A stretch of DNA of 64,000 bases from Bacteroidota bacterium (GTDB taxonomy: Bacteria > Bacteroidota > Bacteroidia > Chitinophagales > Chitinophagaceae). The notes beneath the pieces were generated by a model. It ran no database searches. It had not been told where the DNA came from and worked only from the letters and a program-made list of their open reading frames with translations. The translations under genes were made by a program, and so were the position numbers. Positions 37,801 to 45,796 of this stretch are shown here, in pieces. Every line of letters starts with the position of its first letter. Position 1 is the stretch's first letter. The stretch covers positions 248,001-312,000 of the forward strand of contig JADJSG010000003.1 of assembly GCA_016711825.1 (NCBI GenBank), read 5' to 3'.

Positions 37801-38071
37801 TAAAACGGGGTTGCACTTCCATCGACATCCCTGTACGTAATGCCACTGCATCACCGCCTGATATTGGCATAGAATATATATCACCTAAAAGGTCAAAAAC
37901 AATTGTTTTGCCATCAGGCGATATATCCAGATTCATCCATGTACCCTCTTGGGTTGTAAAATTGATTTCTTTTAATGGCAAATCAGGTTGATTCACATCC
38001 CAGGTATTTTTTTCTTGGGCGTACATATTTAGGGACAATACAAACAGGATTAAAGCAATGCTCTTTTTCAT
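34832..38071 (-). CDS. Exported TolB-propeller / amidohydrolase fusion protein
   Basis: A 1,079-residue protein with a signal peptide (residues 1-18, MYAQ). The N-terminal half (about 30-620) has about ten PD40/TolB-like beta-propeller motifs of the form SPDGK.I.F (for example FSPDGSRILFTSD, FSPDGQTLIYVTWN, YSPDGKKIVYMKED). The C-terminal part (about 640-1060) is an amidohydrolase: ALTHARIITMENEEVIEDG, the metal-binding PGFIDAHAHASHF, IDGHTTIEHNL, NMGAHGQIQGIG and a closing KVGKLADMLVMDKNP. Fusions of this type are known in Bacteroidota and are usually annotated as amidohydrolases of unknown substrate. Single gene, probably periplasmic or surface-located. Confidence 0.9.
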   Translation of the reverse strand: MKKSIALILFVLSLNMYAQEKNTWDVNQPDLPLKEINFTTQEGTWMNLDISPDGKTIVFDLLGDIYSMPISGGDAVALRTGMSMEVQPRFSPDGSRILFTSDAGGGDNIWVMDKDGKNAKQITKENFRLLNNAVWTPDGQYILAKKHFTSTRSLGAGELWIYHISGGEGLQLTPRKNDQQDLNEPSCSADGKYIYYSEDMYPGGFFQYNKDPNNQIFVIKRYDRNKGNIEQITGGPGGAFRPQISHDGNTLAFIKRIRTKTVLYLRNLETGEEWPIYDQLSKDQQEAWTTFGVYTGFAWTPDDQAIVIWSEGKIIQIDTKLLNVKKEIPFTCQVDMQIAEALRFKQQINNDQFTAKVIRHAKTSPDGKWLVFNAVGYLWKKELPNGEVQRVTNNTDFEFDPSFSPDGQTLIYVTWNDEQMGAIEKINYQSTNIPQKITNSKAIYRTPSYSPDGKKIVYMKEDGNAILGVANTVQAGIYLMNSDGSDKTFVTNKGENPSFNSTGTLLYYQAGGGMNSTFNSCNLSGLDEKVIFSSTYGNQFTISPNGQWVAFVDLHKVYIAPFPNIGKVIDLSASTNAIPVKQVAKDAGINLHWSSDNKYLHYTLGEKYYTISIDKRYNADLSKNDSIFFANQSFININLKITADKPTGTYALTHARIITMENEEVIEDGTIVVENNSIKKVGKSSEIDYSAMKEINCSGKTIMPGFIDAHAHASHFSNGITAQKHWPYYANLAYGVTTMHDPSANSEFVFAQSELIKSGLMVGPRVFSTGTILYGADGNFKAVVNNIEDARSAIRRTNAFGAFSVKSYNQPRREQNQMILKAARELKTEVVPEGGSFFYHNLGMIIDGHTTIEHNLPIATLYNDVIQLWKNSKTAYTPTLIVCYGAPSGEYYWYQHTEVWKKERLLRFTPRAVIDTRSRFRTMLPEEEYENGHIQVSKSLKKLSDVGVLVNMGAHGQIQGIGAHWEIWMMRQGGMSTMEALKTATINPALSLGLDQNIGSIKVGKLADMLVMDKNPLDDIYNTESIKYTIVNGRIYDAESMNEMGNYNKPRTKFFWELNKFSEAFPYHDGTLEGGHLDD

Positions 38072-38217
38072 ATAATATAATTTACAACAAAAATTGAAGG
38101 GTTGAAGATACAGTTTTGTGCTTGTAAATAAAACATTCAGGATATTGATTTAATCATATTTGAAAAAAGAGAAGAACACAGAAATATTATATTTTTTATG
38201 ACTTTTTAAAATTCAAG

Positions 38218-38706
38218 TTAATCAATAACTTTTTCATGAATGATACCTAACCATTTTTGGGCAATTTGTAATTCATGGTTAATATTAAAACCATCTGTTG
38301 CCACGTTATATAATTCTATATGAATAGGTTCTAGTAGTTGATCATGCATTTGAAATACCAATTCTATTTTGTCAATATCTGAATGCGTCAATGTTTGTGT
38401 AGCATTTTTTCTTTGTGTTTTAACCAAACGACATTGCTTTACATTGTCCAATATCACATCAATTGTAGTAATATGCTCATTTACATTTTTATAAAAGTAC
38501 AATTGATTCTTATTAACATCAATACCAATGGCTGCTTTACCCATTAAGTCGAAATGGCTGATAGTGGTTTGATTGTTAGTGGCTAGTTTTTGTATTGCAT
38601 GTAATAATTTTTTTTCCTTTTTTCTGCGTTGATTATTCATCATGATAAAAGGGAGTATACATAAGAGTATGAGTATGCTTGTAATAATGATTGTTCCAGT
38701 GTCCAT
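38218..38706 (-). CDS. Small membrane-anchored protein of unknown function
   Basis: A 162-residue protein with one N-terminal membrane segment (IIITSILILLCILPFIMM, about residues 6-23), then a basic stretch (NNQRRKKEKK) that should keep the rest in the cytoplasm. The soluble part has alternating strands (KAAIGIDVNKNQLYFYK, VILDNVKQCRLVKTQRK, KIELVFQMHD) that suggest a small beta domain, possibly PH-like. I do not recognise a family. No promoter of the TAnnTTTG type is evident upstream. Confidence 0.6.
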   Translation of the reverse strand: MDTGTIIITSILILLCILPFIMMNNQRRKKEKKLLHAIQKLATNNQTTISHFDLMGKAAIGIDVNKNQLYFYKNVNEHITTIDVILDNVKQCRLVKTQRKNATQTLTHSDIDKIELVFQMHDQLLEPIHIELYNVATDGFNINHELQIAQKWLGIIHEKVID

Positions 38707-38886
38707 ATTATAATTTTTAATTTTTTTTTAAGAATAAAAGTTAGTTCAAACCTTTACATAATGTAGTATGTATATGTTTAATCGTATACGTTCAAATCAT
38801 GTAAATAAGTATGCGATAGCCTATCAGTTGGCTATATAAAATAATGCTGCATTATTGAAACACAGCGCATTTAAAAAGACTTCTAT

Positions 38887-39264
38887 TTATAAAAAGACAT
38901 GAAAGGGAAAGATAATATCAGCAATTTGAAGTCGCCTGATAATATGCTTGCTATAAAAACGATATTGTACAAATGAATGAGCAAGCAATTGTTTTTGTAC
39001 TATTGAAAAAATACGAAATTGATTTAGTCCATTTTTTAATCCCAAAACTGAAGTCCTAAAGAATGCACTAACCGGCATTTCATGTTGTATGAAGGAGCAA
39101 TAAGTATCACTAGAAAATTGAACAAGTTTTTGTTTCTCTTGCGAATGGGTTGTACTCGCATGGAGTTGATGTAAAGCAGGTTGAAAATCATTCTTTTGTA
39201 TAATGCCTTGACAAAACAAAAGAATGAGTAAACTTGCTAAAATTGAATGAAAAATGGTCTTCAC
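38887..39264 (-). CDS. Small exported protein of unknown function
   Basis: A 125-residue frame opening with GTG at 39264. The N-terminus (MKTIFHSILASLLILLFCQG) reads as a signal peptide or membrane anchor. The remainder is rich in Gln, His and Phe with two cysteines, and has no motif I can name. A TATATTTG box 19 nt before the GTG supports real expression from this start. The ATG two bases upstream is followed at once by a stop (ATG TGA), so it cannot be the start. Confidence 0.5.
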   Translation of the reverse strand: MKTIFHSILASLLILLFCQGIIQKNDFQPALHQLHASTTHSQEKQKLVQFSSDTYCSFIQHEMPVSAFFRTSVLGLKNGLNQFRIFSIVQKQLLAHSFVQYRFYSKHIIRRLQIADIIFPFHVFL

Positions 39265-39283
39265 ATGGTAAAGGTATGCTAAT

Positions 39284-39291
39284 CAAATATA
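39284..39291 (-). promoter_or_regulatory. -7 box (TATATTTG) for the small exported protein
   Basis: Minus-strand TATATTTG, 19 nt before the GTG start at 39264. Confidence 0.5.
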
Positions 39292-39485
39292 ATGTAATGA
39301 AAAGGACGGTCTTAATAACATGTCTATTTGAATTCATATAAATGAGTGACTTGCATTTATTTAATAGGCTATATTGATTTGCGCATTAAAAAGATTGATT
39401 TAAGGAATCAGAATAAAACTAAACCATTCATTTTCAAGCAATATATTTCAGTCATCCGATTTAAACATACAAGCATAAAATTTCT

Positions 39486-39493
39486 TATATTTG
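39486..39493 (+). promoter_or_regulatory. -7 box (TATATTTG) for the patatin gene
   Basis: TATATTTG ends 3 nt before the ATG at 39497. It overlaps the alternative TTG start at 39491, which argues for the ATG and for a leaderless transcript. Confidence 0.5.
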
Positions 39494-39496
39494 ACT

Positions 39497-40279
39497 ATGA
39501 AAAATGTAGGCTACGTATTATCGGGTGGGGGTGTCAGGGGTTTTGCTCATTTAGGTATTATAAAATATTTAGAAGAACAAAACATTCAACCTACTATGAT
39601 TTCAGGCACAAGTGCAGGTGCTATTGTAGGTGCTTTATACGCGGTTGGTCTAGATCCAGAAGCAATTCTTCATGTGATGAAAAACAACAGCCATTTTGGT
39701 TGGAATGCTATTGCATGGCGCGATAAAGGTATTTTTTCAATGGATGCACTTCGCAATGTATTGAACAAATATATTATCATTGATGAATTTTCGTCCTTGA
39801 AAATACCCCTTTATGTCACTGCAACTGATTTTGTAAATAATACAGCGATTACATTTTCTGAAGGTCCTTTAATTGATGCCATAGTCGCATCATGTTCTAT
39901 ACCCTTTATTTTTAAACCAATTAATAAAGATAACTATACCTTAATTGATGGTGGTGTACTCAATAATTTTCCGATTGAGCCACTTATTGGTCAATGTGAA
40001 CTTATCATAGGTTCACATGTCAATAAAATAGATACCAGTATTTTAAATAATGAGTCATTAAAAGTGGTTGATTTATTAGACAGGTGTTTTCATATGGCTA
40101 TTTCTAAGGAAGTGAATGAAAAAAAATCGAAATGCCACCTTTTTATAGAAAGCCCTTTGCATCCTTACAATATGTTTGACCTTAAAGCTGCAGATACTAT
40201 CTTCGAGATAGGGTATAACACAGCAAAATCATTTCAAAACCAAATAGAACAGCTAATTCAACATAAAACTATATCATAA
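39497..40279 (+). CDS. Patatin-like phospholipase family protein
   Basis: A 260-residue lipid acyl hydrolase of the patatin/RssA type. The oxyanion loop GGGVRGFAHLG, nucleophile Ser39 in GTSAG and catalytic Asp151 in the DGG motif (LIDGGVLNNFP) are all present, so it should be active. There is no signal peptide, so it is probably cytoplasmic, as are RssA-type proteins. I choose the ATG at 39497 over the TTG at 39491 because the latter lies inside the -7 box. It stands alone and is divergent from the small exported protein. Confidence 0.9.
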   Translation: MKNVGYVLSGGGVRGFAHLGIIKYLEEQNIQPTMISGTSAGAIVGALYAVGLDPEAILHVMKNNSHFGWNAIAWRDKGIFSMDALRNVLNKYIIIDEFSSLKIPLYVTATDFVNNTAITFSEGPLIDAIVASCSIPFIFKPINKDNYTLIDGGVLNNFPIEPLIGQCELIIGSHVNKIDTSILNNESLKVVDLLDRCFHMAISKEVNEKKSKCHLFIESPLHPYNMFDLKAADTIFEIGYNTAKSFQNQIEQLIQHKTIS

Positions 40280-40440
40280 TTTCTATTTTAAACTTTGAAT
40301 GGGTTTCATTTATGTAAATATTTATGAGATCTGTATCTTGTCAGATTTATCAATGTTTATCTGGTTATTTTAAATTCCTATTTATTTTTTTCTGTATTAC
40401 ATTGAAGGGCGTTTAACGTTACAAGTTGCATAATTGATAC

Positions 40441-40448
40441 TATATTTG
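40441..40448 (+). promoter_or_regulatory. -7 box (TATATTTG) for pheT
   Basis: TATATTTG followed by CACAC, 32 nt before the pheT ATG at 40481, matching TAnnTTTG. Confidence 0.6.
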
Positions 40449-40480
40449 CACACTTCTTTTTAGCAAGAAAAAATAAAATT

Positions 40481-42877
40481 ATGACAATTTCGTATTTATG
40501 GCTGTGTGAATATATTGATCAACAAATCAGTCCAGACATGATGTCTGAGATACTTACTTCAGTGGGTTTAGAGGTTGAATCAATGGAAAAGCTGGAATCT
40601 ATAAAGGGTGGCTTACAAGGTGTAGTCATTGGGAAAGTAATCGAATGCTCACCACATCCAGACGCAGATAAACTGCGATTGACAAAAGTGGACATTGGTA
40701 CTTCAGTTCCTTTACAAATTGTATGTGGCGCACCAAATGTGGCTGAAGGGCAAACGGTAGTTGTAGCAACTATTGGTACTACTATTTATCCCAGTTCAGG
40801 CGAACCTCTCACCATGAAAAAAGCTAAAATACGTGGAGTAGAAAGTGAAGGGATGATTTGTGCAGAAGATGAAATAGGATTGGGTACAAGCCATGATGGA
40901 ATCATCATTATACAGGATGAAATAAAACCTGGCACCTTAGCTGCAGAATATTATCAATTAGGGGAAGTCGACTATATATATGAAATTGGGCTTACACCTA
41001 ACCGCATGGATAGTATGAGTCATATTGGTGTAGCAAAAGATGTATGTGCTTACCTTTCCAATAAAAACCAACAATTGGTATTGTCTAAAATTCCTACAGT
41101 AACTATCCCAACTTCAACCCAAACTGATTCAATCAAGATTGAAATTGCTGATTCTACTCTCTGTGCCCGATATGCAGGTGTTTGTATCGAAAATATCCAG
41201 GTAGCCGAATCACCCGAATGGCTGCAAAGCAGACTTAAATCAATTGGGTTAAAGCCAATTAATAATGTAGTAGATATCACCAATTTTGTTTTGCATGAAA
41301 TTGGTCAGCCTCTGCATGCATTTGATAGAAACCAAATCAAGGAAAATAAAATCATTGTAAAAACAGCTACACAAGATGAAAAATTTATAGGACTTGATGA
41401 AAAGGAAAGAATACTGCTTGATAGCGATATTATGGTTGCCAATGATTCTGAAAGTATGTGTATAGCGGGTGTGTATGGTGGATTACATTCGGGTGTTTCA
41501 AACAATACGACCTCATTGTTTTTAGAAAGTGCATGGTTTACTCCTTCTTATATTCGCAAAACATCTATGCGCTTAGGACTTCGCACAGATGCAGCCATAC
41601 GATTTGAAAAAAGCGTTGATATCAGCAATACACTTTTTGCATTACAAAGAGCCGCTTCGTTGATTGTTGAAATTGCTGGGGGACAAATAGCTTCTGAATT
41701 TATAGACTTGTATCCGAACCCTTTTGAACCTACAATCATCGAACTTCATTATGAAAAAATAGATGCATTAGCTGGGAAAAAATATGACAAAAAACAAGTA
41801 AAAAATATTTTAAATAGTCTTTGTTTTAAGATCATTTCTGAAGATGATGATACACTCATGGTTTCGGTGCCTTTTGCCAAAAATGACATTAGCATGCAAG
41901 CGGATATTGTGGAGGAAATAATGCGTATAGATGGATTAGACAATATTCCTTTTACAGGCAAAATGAGTTATAGCATTCCACCTCAACAAAAACCATTTCA
42001 AGAAGATATAAAAAAGAAAATAGCCAATCAGTTGGTTGGAAAAGGTTTCAGCGAAATATTCACTAATTCAATTACCAATACTGCTTATTATGATACACAA
42101 GATCATCTGGTAAAAATGATGAACAGTCTTTCAGCAAATCTTGACACTTTACGTCCATCAATGCTTGAAACAGGATTAGAACCCATCGCATATAATTTAA
42201 ATCGCAAAAACAACCAAATACAGTTTTTTGAAATAGGGAAAGTCTATAGTCAAAGTAATAATCAATTTGTAGAAACAGAAATGTTAGCCATATATGCTAG
42301 TGGTTATTATAATGGCATCTATTGGAATGAAAAACAAAAACCCATAGATATTTACTATTTAAAAGGAATTATAGAAGGCTTGTTTGGCAATATGAAATTA
42401 CTTTTTCAGCCTAATGAGCATGAAATTCAACTTTTGTATCAAAAAAGAATCATTGGTAAGCTATATAGGGTAGGAGATGAAAAATTGAAACAATTTAATA
42501 TTAAACAAGCTGTGTTTTATGCTGAAATCAACTGGGATGAAATTAAAAAACATAGTGTAACACAAAAAATTAAGTATGTTGAAATTCCTAAATTCCCAAT
42601 AGTTGAACGTGATTTAGCGATGGTGATTGATAATGAAATACAATACCATGAGGTGCAAAAAACAATTAAACAATTACAAAGTAAATTACTACAAGAAATA
42701 AACATTTTTGATGTGTTTGAAAGCGACAAATTAGGATTGAATAAAAAATCGTATGCCATTAATCTTTCCTTTGCACATCCTGAAAAAACACTGACCGATA
42801 CAGAAGTTGAAATGGAAATGAATAAAATAATTAAAAGTTTACAAGATAAGTTGGGAGCTGCAATTAGAGGAAATTAA
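40481..42877 (+). CDS. pheT: Phenylalanyl-tRNA synthetase beta subunit
   Basis: A 798-residue subunit, the normal length for bacterial PheT. It forms the alpha2-beta2 enzyme with PheS, which is not in this window, so pheS and pheT are unlinked here. Order of domains: N-terminal segment TISYLWLCEYI, the tRNA-binding OB fold (GKVIECSPHPDADKLRLTKVD, then QIVCGAPNV) at about 40-150, the B3/B4 editing domain (RMDSMSHIGVAKDVCAYL onward), the B5 domain and DIVEEIMRIDG, and the C-terminal ferredoxin-like anticodon-binding domain (PKFPIVERDLAMVID). It has its own promoter and converges with mutS2-like, 8 nt apart. Confidence 0.97.
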   Translation: MTISYLWLCEYIDQQISPDMMSEILTSVGLEVESMEKLESIKGGLQGVVIGKVIECSPHPDADKLRLTKVDIGTSVPLQIVCGAPNVAEGQTVVVATIGTTIYPSSGEPLTMKKAKIRGVESEGMICAEDEIGLGTSHDGIIIIQDEIKPGTLAAEYYQLGEVDYIYEIGLTPNRMDSMSHIGVAKDVCAYLSNKNQQLVLSKIPTVTIPTSTQTDSIKIEIADSTLCARYAGVCIENIQVAESPEWLQSRLKSIGLKPINNVVDITNFVLHEIGQPLHAFDRNQIKENKIIVKTATQDEKFIGLDEKERILLDSDIMVANDSESMCIAGVYGGLHSGVSNNTTSLFLESAWFTPSYIRKTSMRLGLRTDAAIRFEKSVDISNTLFALQRAASLIVEIAGGQIASEFIDLYPNPFEPTIIELHYEKIDALAGKKYDKKQVKNILNSLCFKIISEDDDTLMVSVPFAKNDISMQADIVEEIMRIDGLDNIPFTGKMSYSIPPQQKPFQEDIKKKIANQLVGKGFSEIFTNSITNTAYYDTQDHLVKMMNSLSANLDTLRPSMLETGLEPIAYNLNRKNNQIQFFEIGKVYSQSNNQFVETEMLAIYASGYYNGIYWNEKQKPIDIYYLKGIIEGLFGNMKLLFQPNEHEIQLLYQKRIIGKLYRVGDEKLKQFNIKQAVFYAEINWDEIKKHSVTQKIKYVEIPKFPIVERDLAMVIDNEIQYHEVQKTIKQLQSKLLQEINIFDVFESDKLGLNKKSYAINLSFAHPEKTLTDTEVEMEMNKIIKSLQDKLGAAIRGN

Positions 42878-42885
42878 ACTTCAAT

Positions 42886-44991
42886 CTATTCACTAACAAT
42901 ATCTAGTTTCTCTAAAGCAACATTCATTTCTACTTTACCAAAGTGAATAATAGCTCGGTCATCTTTCAATGCCTTTACGATGCCGGTTTCCCTGCTTTTG
43001 AGTAGTTTTACGATTGACCCGATAGCTATTTTCGATTTTACTTTTTTTAAGATGCTTTCTTTGTATTGTTGCGACTTTTCAAATGCTTCTTGTTCCTTTT
43101 TCTTCAATTGTTCGTAACCGGCAAGTTTCACAAATTTAGCGATCACCTCTTTTTTATTTTTATTATTCACCCATTCTTGTGTCAATTGATGCAGTTTTTT
43201 GCCATACTCCATTAATTGTTGTTTTTCAATTTTATGTTCTTGATGCTTTTGAATACTATTCTCAAGTTGTACATTCAGTTCGGTATACTCTCGTTTGGCA
43301 GCAGTGGTTTTACTCATCTGTTTTTGAATATCGCGCTTCAATTTATCAAGATTATTTTTTTCTGTTTGCAACTGATTAAGTAGTTTATCCATATTAACTT
43401 TTTCATTCGAAAGCTTACCTTTTGCCTCTTCAATGAGTGTAGGATCGAGGCCTGTTTTACTAGCTACTTCAAATGTAAAAGAACTGCCTGGCTCACCCAA
43501 ATGCAATTGATATAATGGTTTTAGCGATTTGCTATTAAAAAGCATACAAGCATTAAAAATACCTTGTTGGTGATTTGCCAATAACTTTAGGTTTGTAAAA
43601 TGGGTTGTAACAACACCTATACTTTCCTTTTCATTTAATTTATTTAATATCACTTCTGCCAATGCACCACCCATATCAGGATCACTACCAGTACCAAATT
43701 CATCAATTAAAAACATAGTGTCCCGATTTGAATGTTGTAAAAAATATTTCATTTTTAACAATCGGGAACTATAGGTACTTAATCCATCTTCGATACTTTG
43801 ATTATCACCTATATCACCAAAAATATGATTTAAAATACACATTTCACTTTTCGGATGTGCAGTGATAAATAACCCGCTTTGAAACATCATTTGCAAAAGC
43901 CCAATGGTTTTTAAGGTAATTGATTTACCACCAGCATTAGGGCCACTGATAACCATGATTCGGTGATCTGTATCAAAAGTACAATTAAAAGCTACCGTTT
44001 GTTGCACTTGTTGTTTATTTTGCAAATACAATACCGGATGACAGGCATTTACAAGATTTATTTTTCTTTCTTGCATCCCATTTTCTGACATTCGATTAAT
44101 AATGATTGGACAATGAGCTTGTAATAATTTTGCCAGTTGCATTTTTGCACTCAACACATCAAAGGCCACCAATAAATCGTAAAATGCTTTGATCATTTTT
44201 TGGTAAGGACGTATACAATCAGTAGTTAATTTCAGAATTTTATAGATTTCTTTCTGTTCATCATCTTCCATTTGAAGGCGGTCATTATTAAGCATAACCA
44301 TGTTTTGTGGCTCAATGTAAGTAATTTTACCACTTGCCGATTGACCAAGAATAAGTCCTTTAACTTCTCTTTTATATTCAGCTAAAATACCTAATACACG
44401 TCTGCCATTGATGAAATTCTCTTCAATTTCTGCCAGTTGCCCAGCCTTACGCAATCGTTGTATATGTGCCCGATAGAGTCGATCACTTTGTTTCCGATTT
44501 TCTTGCAAAGTTTGCCTAATATCTTTCAGGGTGTCACTTGCATCATCTTTTACAACGCCATCTTTATCAATGACATCATCAATCAAACCCATCACAAGAA
44601 CATCTTTTTCATTTGGCCTGATTTTATCATATAAATAGGGAAATAAATCTTTTTTATCTTCAAAAAAATGGATCAATTCATTACTCAATGAAATGAGTTT
44701 TCGAAGTTGCTTACATTGTAATGAAGTAAGCACTGCATCCTGTATACGTAATACATGCAGTTCTTTTTCAATTTCAGGATAATGCGATTGGCTAAGAATG
44801 CTACTACCTGCAGAAGCTGTAAAATATTCTACCGTTTCCTGCAAATGGGTATGGATCCATTTCCATTGATTTGAAGGCTTTAACTGCAAAGCAGTTTCTT
44901 TCGCATTTTTGCTTATACAAAATTGTGCAAGTTTGTCAGTGATCACATCAAAACCAACCAATACAGGTAAATCTGTAGGAAAAATTTGCAT
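42886..44991 (-). CDS. MutS2-like ATPase lacking the Smr domain
   Basis: A 701-residue MutS-family protein. Walker A GPNAGGKS at residues 350-357, GDIGDNQSIEDGLSTYSSR, Walker B FLIDEFGTGSDP at 427-438 and VVTTHFTNLK identify the MutS2 branch, as does the absence of the mismatch-recognition N-terminal domain. A coiled-coil region (about 510-610) and a small KOW-like module (IGSIVKLLKSRETGIVKAL) close the protein. The C-terminal Smr nuclease domain of B. subtilis or H. pylori MutS2 is absent: the protein stops right after the KOW-like part. It begins 2 nt after truA, so the two form an operon. Confidence 0.88.
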   Translation of the reverse strand: MQIFPTDLPVLVGFDVITDKLAQFCISKNAKETALQLKPSNQWKWIHTHLQETVEYFTASAGSSILSQSHYPEIEKELHVLRIQDAVLTSLQCKQLRKLISLSNELIHFFEDKKDLFPYLYDKIRPNEKDVLVMGLIDDVIDKDGVVKDDASDTLKDIRQTLQENRKQSDRLYRAHIQRLRKAGQLAEIEENFINGRRVLGILAEYKREVKGLILGQSASGKITYIEPQNMVMLNNDRLQMEDDEQKEIYKILKLTTDCIRPYQKMIKAFYDLLVAFDVLSAKMQLAKLLQAHCPIIINRMSENGMQERKINLVNACHPVLYLQNKQQVQQTVAFNCTFDTDHRIMVISGPNAGGKSITLKTIGLLQMMFQSGLFITAHPKSEMCILNHIFGDIGDNQSIEDGLSTYSSRLLKMKYFLQHSNRDTMFLIDEFGTGSDPDMGGALAEVILNKLNEKESIGVVTTHFTNLKLLANHQQGIFNACMLFNSKSLKPLYQLHLGEPGSSFTFEVASKTGLDPTLIEEAKGKLSNEKVNMDKLLNQLQTEKNNLDKLKRDIQKQMSKTTAAKREYTELNVQLENSIQKHQEHKIEKQQLMEYGKKLHQLTQEWVNNKNKKEVIAKFVKLAGYEQLKKKEQEAFEKSQQYKESILKKVKSKIAIGSIVKLLKSRETGIVKALKDDRAIIHFGKVEMNVALEKLDIVSE

Positions 44992-44993
44992 GT

Positions 44994-45761
44994 TTATATA
45001 GATTGTGTTTCGTTATTCAAAATAAAAATGCTGTCTGGGTAAGACACATTTTCGAGAAATAACCCATGAGCAGGGGCACTAAAATCAGCGTATGTACAAT
45101 CTTTTTTACAAATGATTTCTTCAAATGCAGCTATTGAAATTTTTTTTCTGCCTACCTGGAGCAAAGTACCTACTAAAGCTCTTACCATACCTCTTAAAAA
45201 ACGATTTGAAGCCACATGATAAATCATTTCATTCTCATTAATGTCAAAATGGGAAGTGGTGATTTTGCAGTTAAAATTTTTCACATCAGTATTACGTTTT
45301 GAAAATGATTCAAATGATGTATAGTGCAATAAACGTTGTGCTGCTTCATTCATCAATCCAATATCAAGTTTAAAGGGTAAAAAATATGCAGTTTCTCTTA
45401 AAAAAGGATTTTTATAGGGTATGATATGATAGGCATATTTACGCTTAATCGCATCAAAACGAGCGTGGGCTTGATCCTGAACAGGTTTAATTGATTTAAC
45501 TAATATGTCTTGACTAATGATTGAATTTAAATTATAAATGAATGAAGACGGCAGCTGTATGTCTGTATCAAAATGCAAAAAATTTTGTAAAGCGTGTACA
45601 CCTGCATCTGTTCTACTTGATGTGGTAGTGGCTATTGGTATTTTAAAAAGTGTTTGTAATGCCTTATTAATTTCTCCTTGAATACTATTCACCGCTATTT
45701 GTGACTGAAAACCTTTGAAATGGGTGCCTTTATAGGCGACTTCTATAAAATATCGGGGCAT
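44994..45761 (-). CDS. truA: tRNA pseudouridine synthase A
   Basis: A 255-residue enzyme forming pseudouridine at positions 38-40 of the tRNA anticodon arm. YFIEVAYKGTHFKGFQSQ at the N-terminus, the catalytic Asp52 in SSRTDAGVHALQN, ARFDAIKRKYAYHI, and FLRGMVRALVGTLLQVGRKK are family signatures. Length is normal. It has its own TATCTTTG promoter and is followed by the mutS2-like gene after 2 nt. Confidence 0.96.
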   Translation of the reverse strand: MPRYFIEVAYKGTHFKGFQSQIAVNSIQGEINKALQTLFKIPIATTTSSRTDAGVHALQNFLHFDTDIQLPSSFIYNLNSIISQDILVKSIKPVQDQAHARFDAIKRKYAYHIIPYKNPFLRETAYFLPFKLDIGLMNEAAQRLLHYTSFESFSKRNTDVKNFNCKITTSHFDINENEMIYHVASNRFLRGMVRALVGTLLQVGRKKISIAAFEEIICKKDCTYADFSAPAHGLFLENVSYPDSIFILNNETQSI

Positions 45762-45783
45762 GAGAAACTGAAAAAATAAAGCA

Positions 45784-45791
45784 CAAAGATA
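45784..45791 (-). promoter_or_regulatory. -7 box (TATCTTTG) for truA-mutS2-like
   Basis: Minus-strand TATCTTTG, 22 nt before the truA ATG at 45761. Confidence 0.6.
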
Positions 45792-45796
45792 CTCAA

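Noticed and set aside
39346..39726. A 126-residue reading frame overlapping the patatin start
   Set aside because: It lies mostly in another frame of the patatin gene, has Cys/Arg-rich shadow composition and no start signals.
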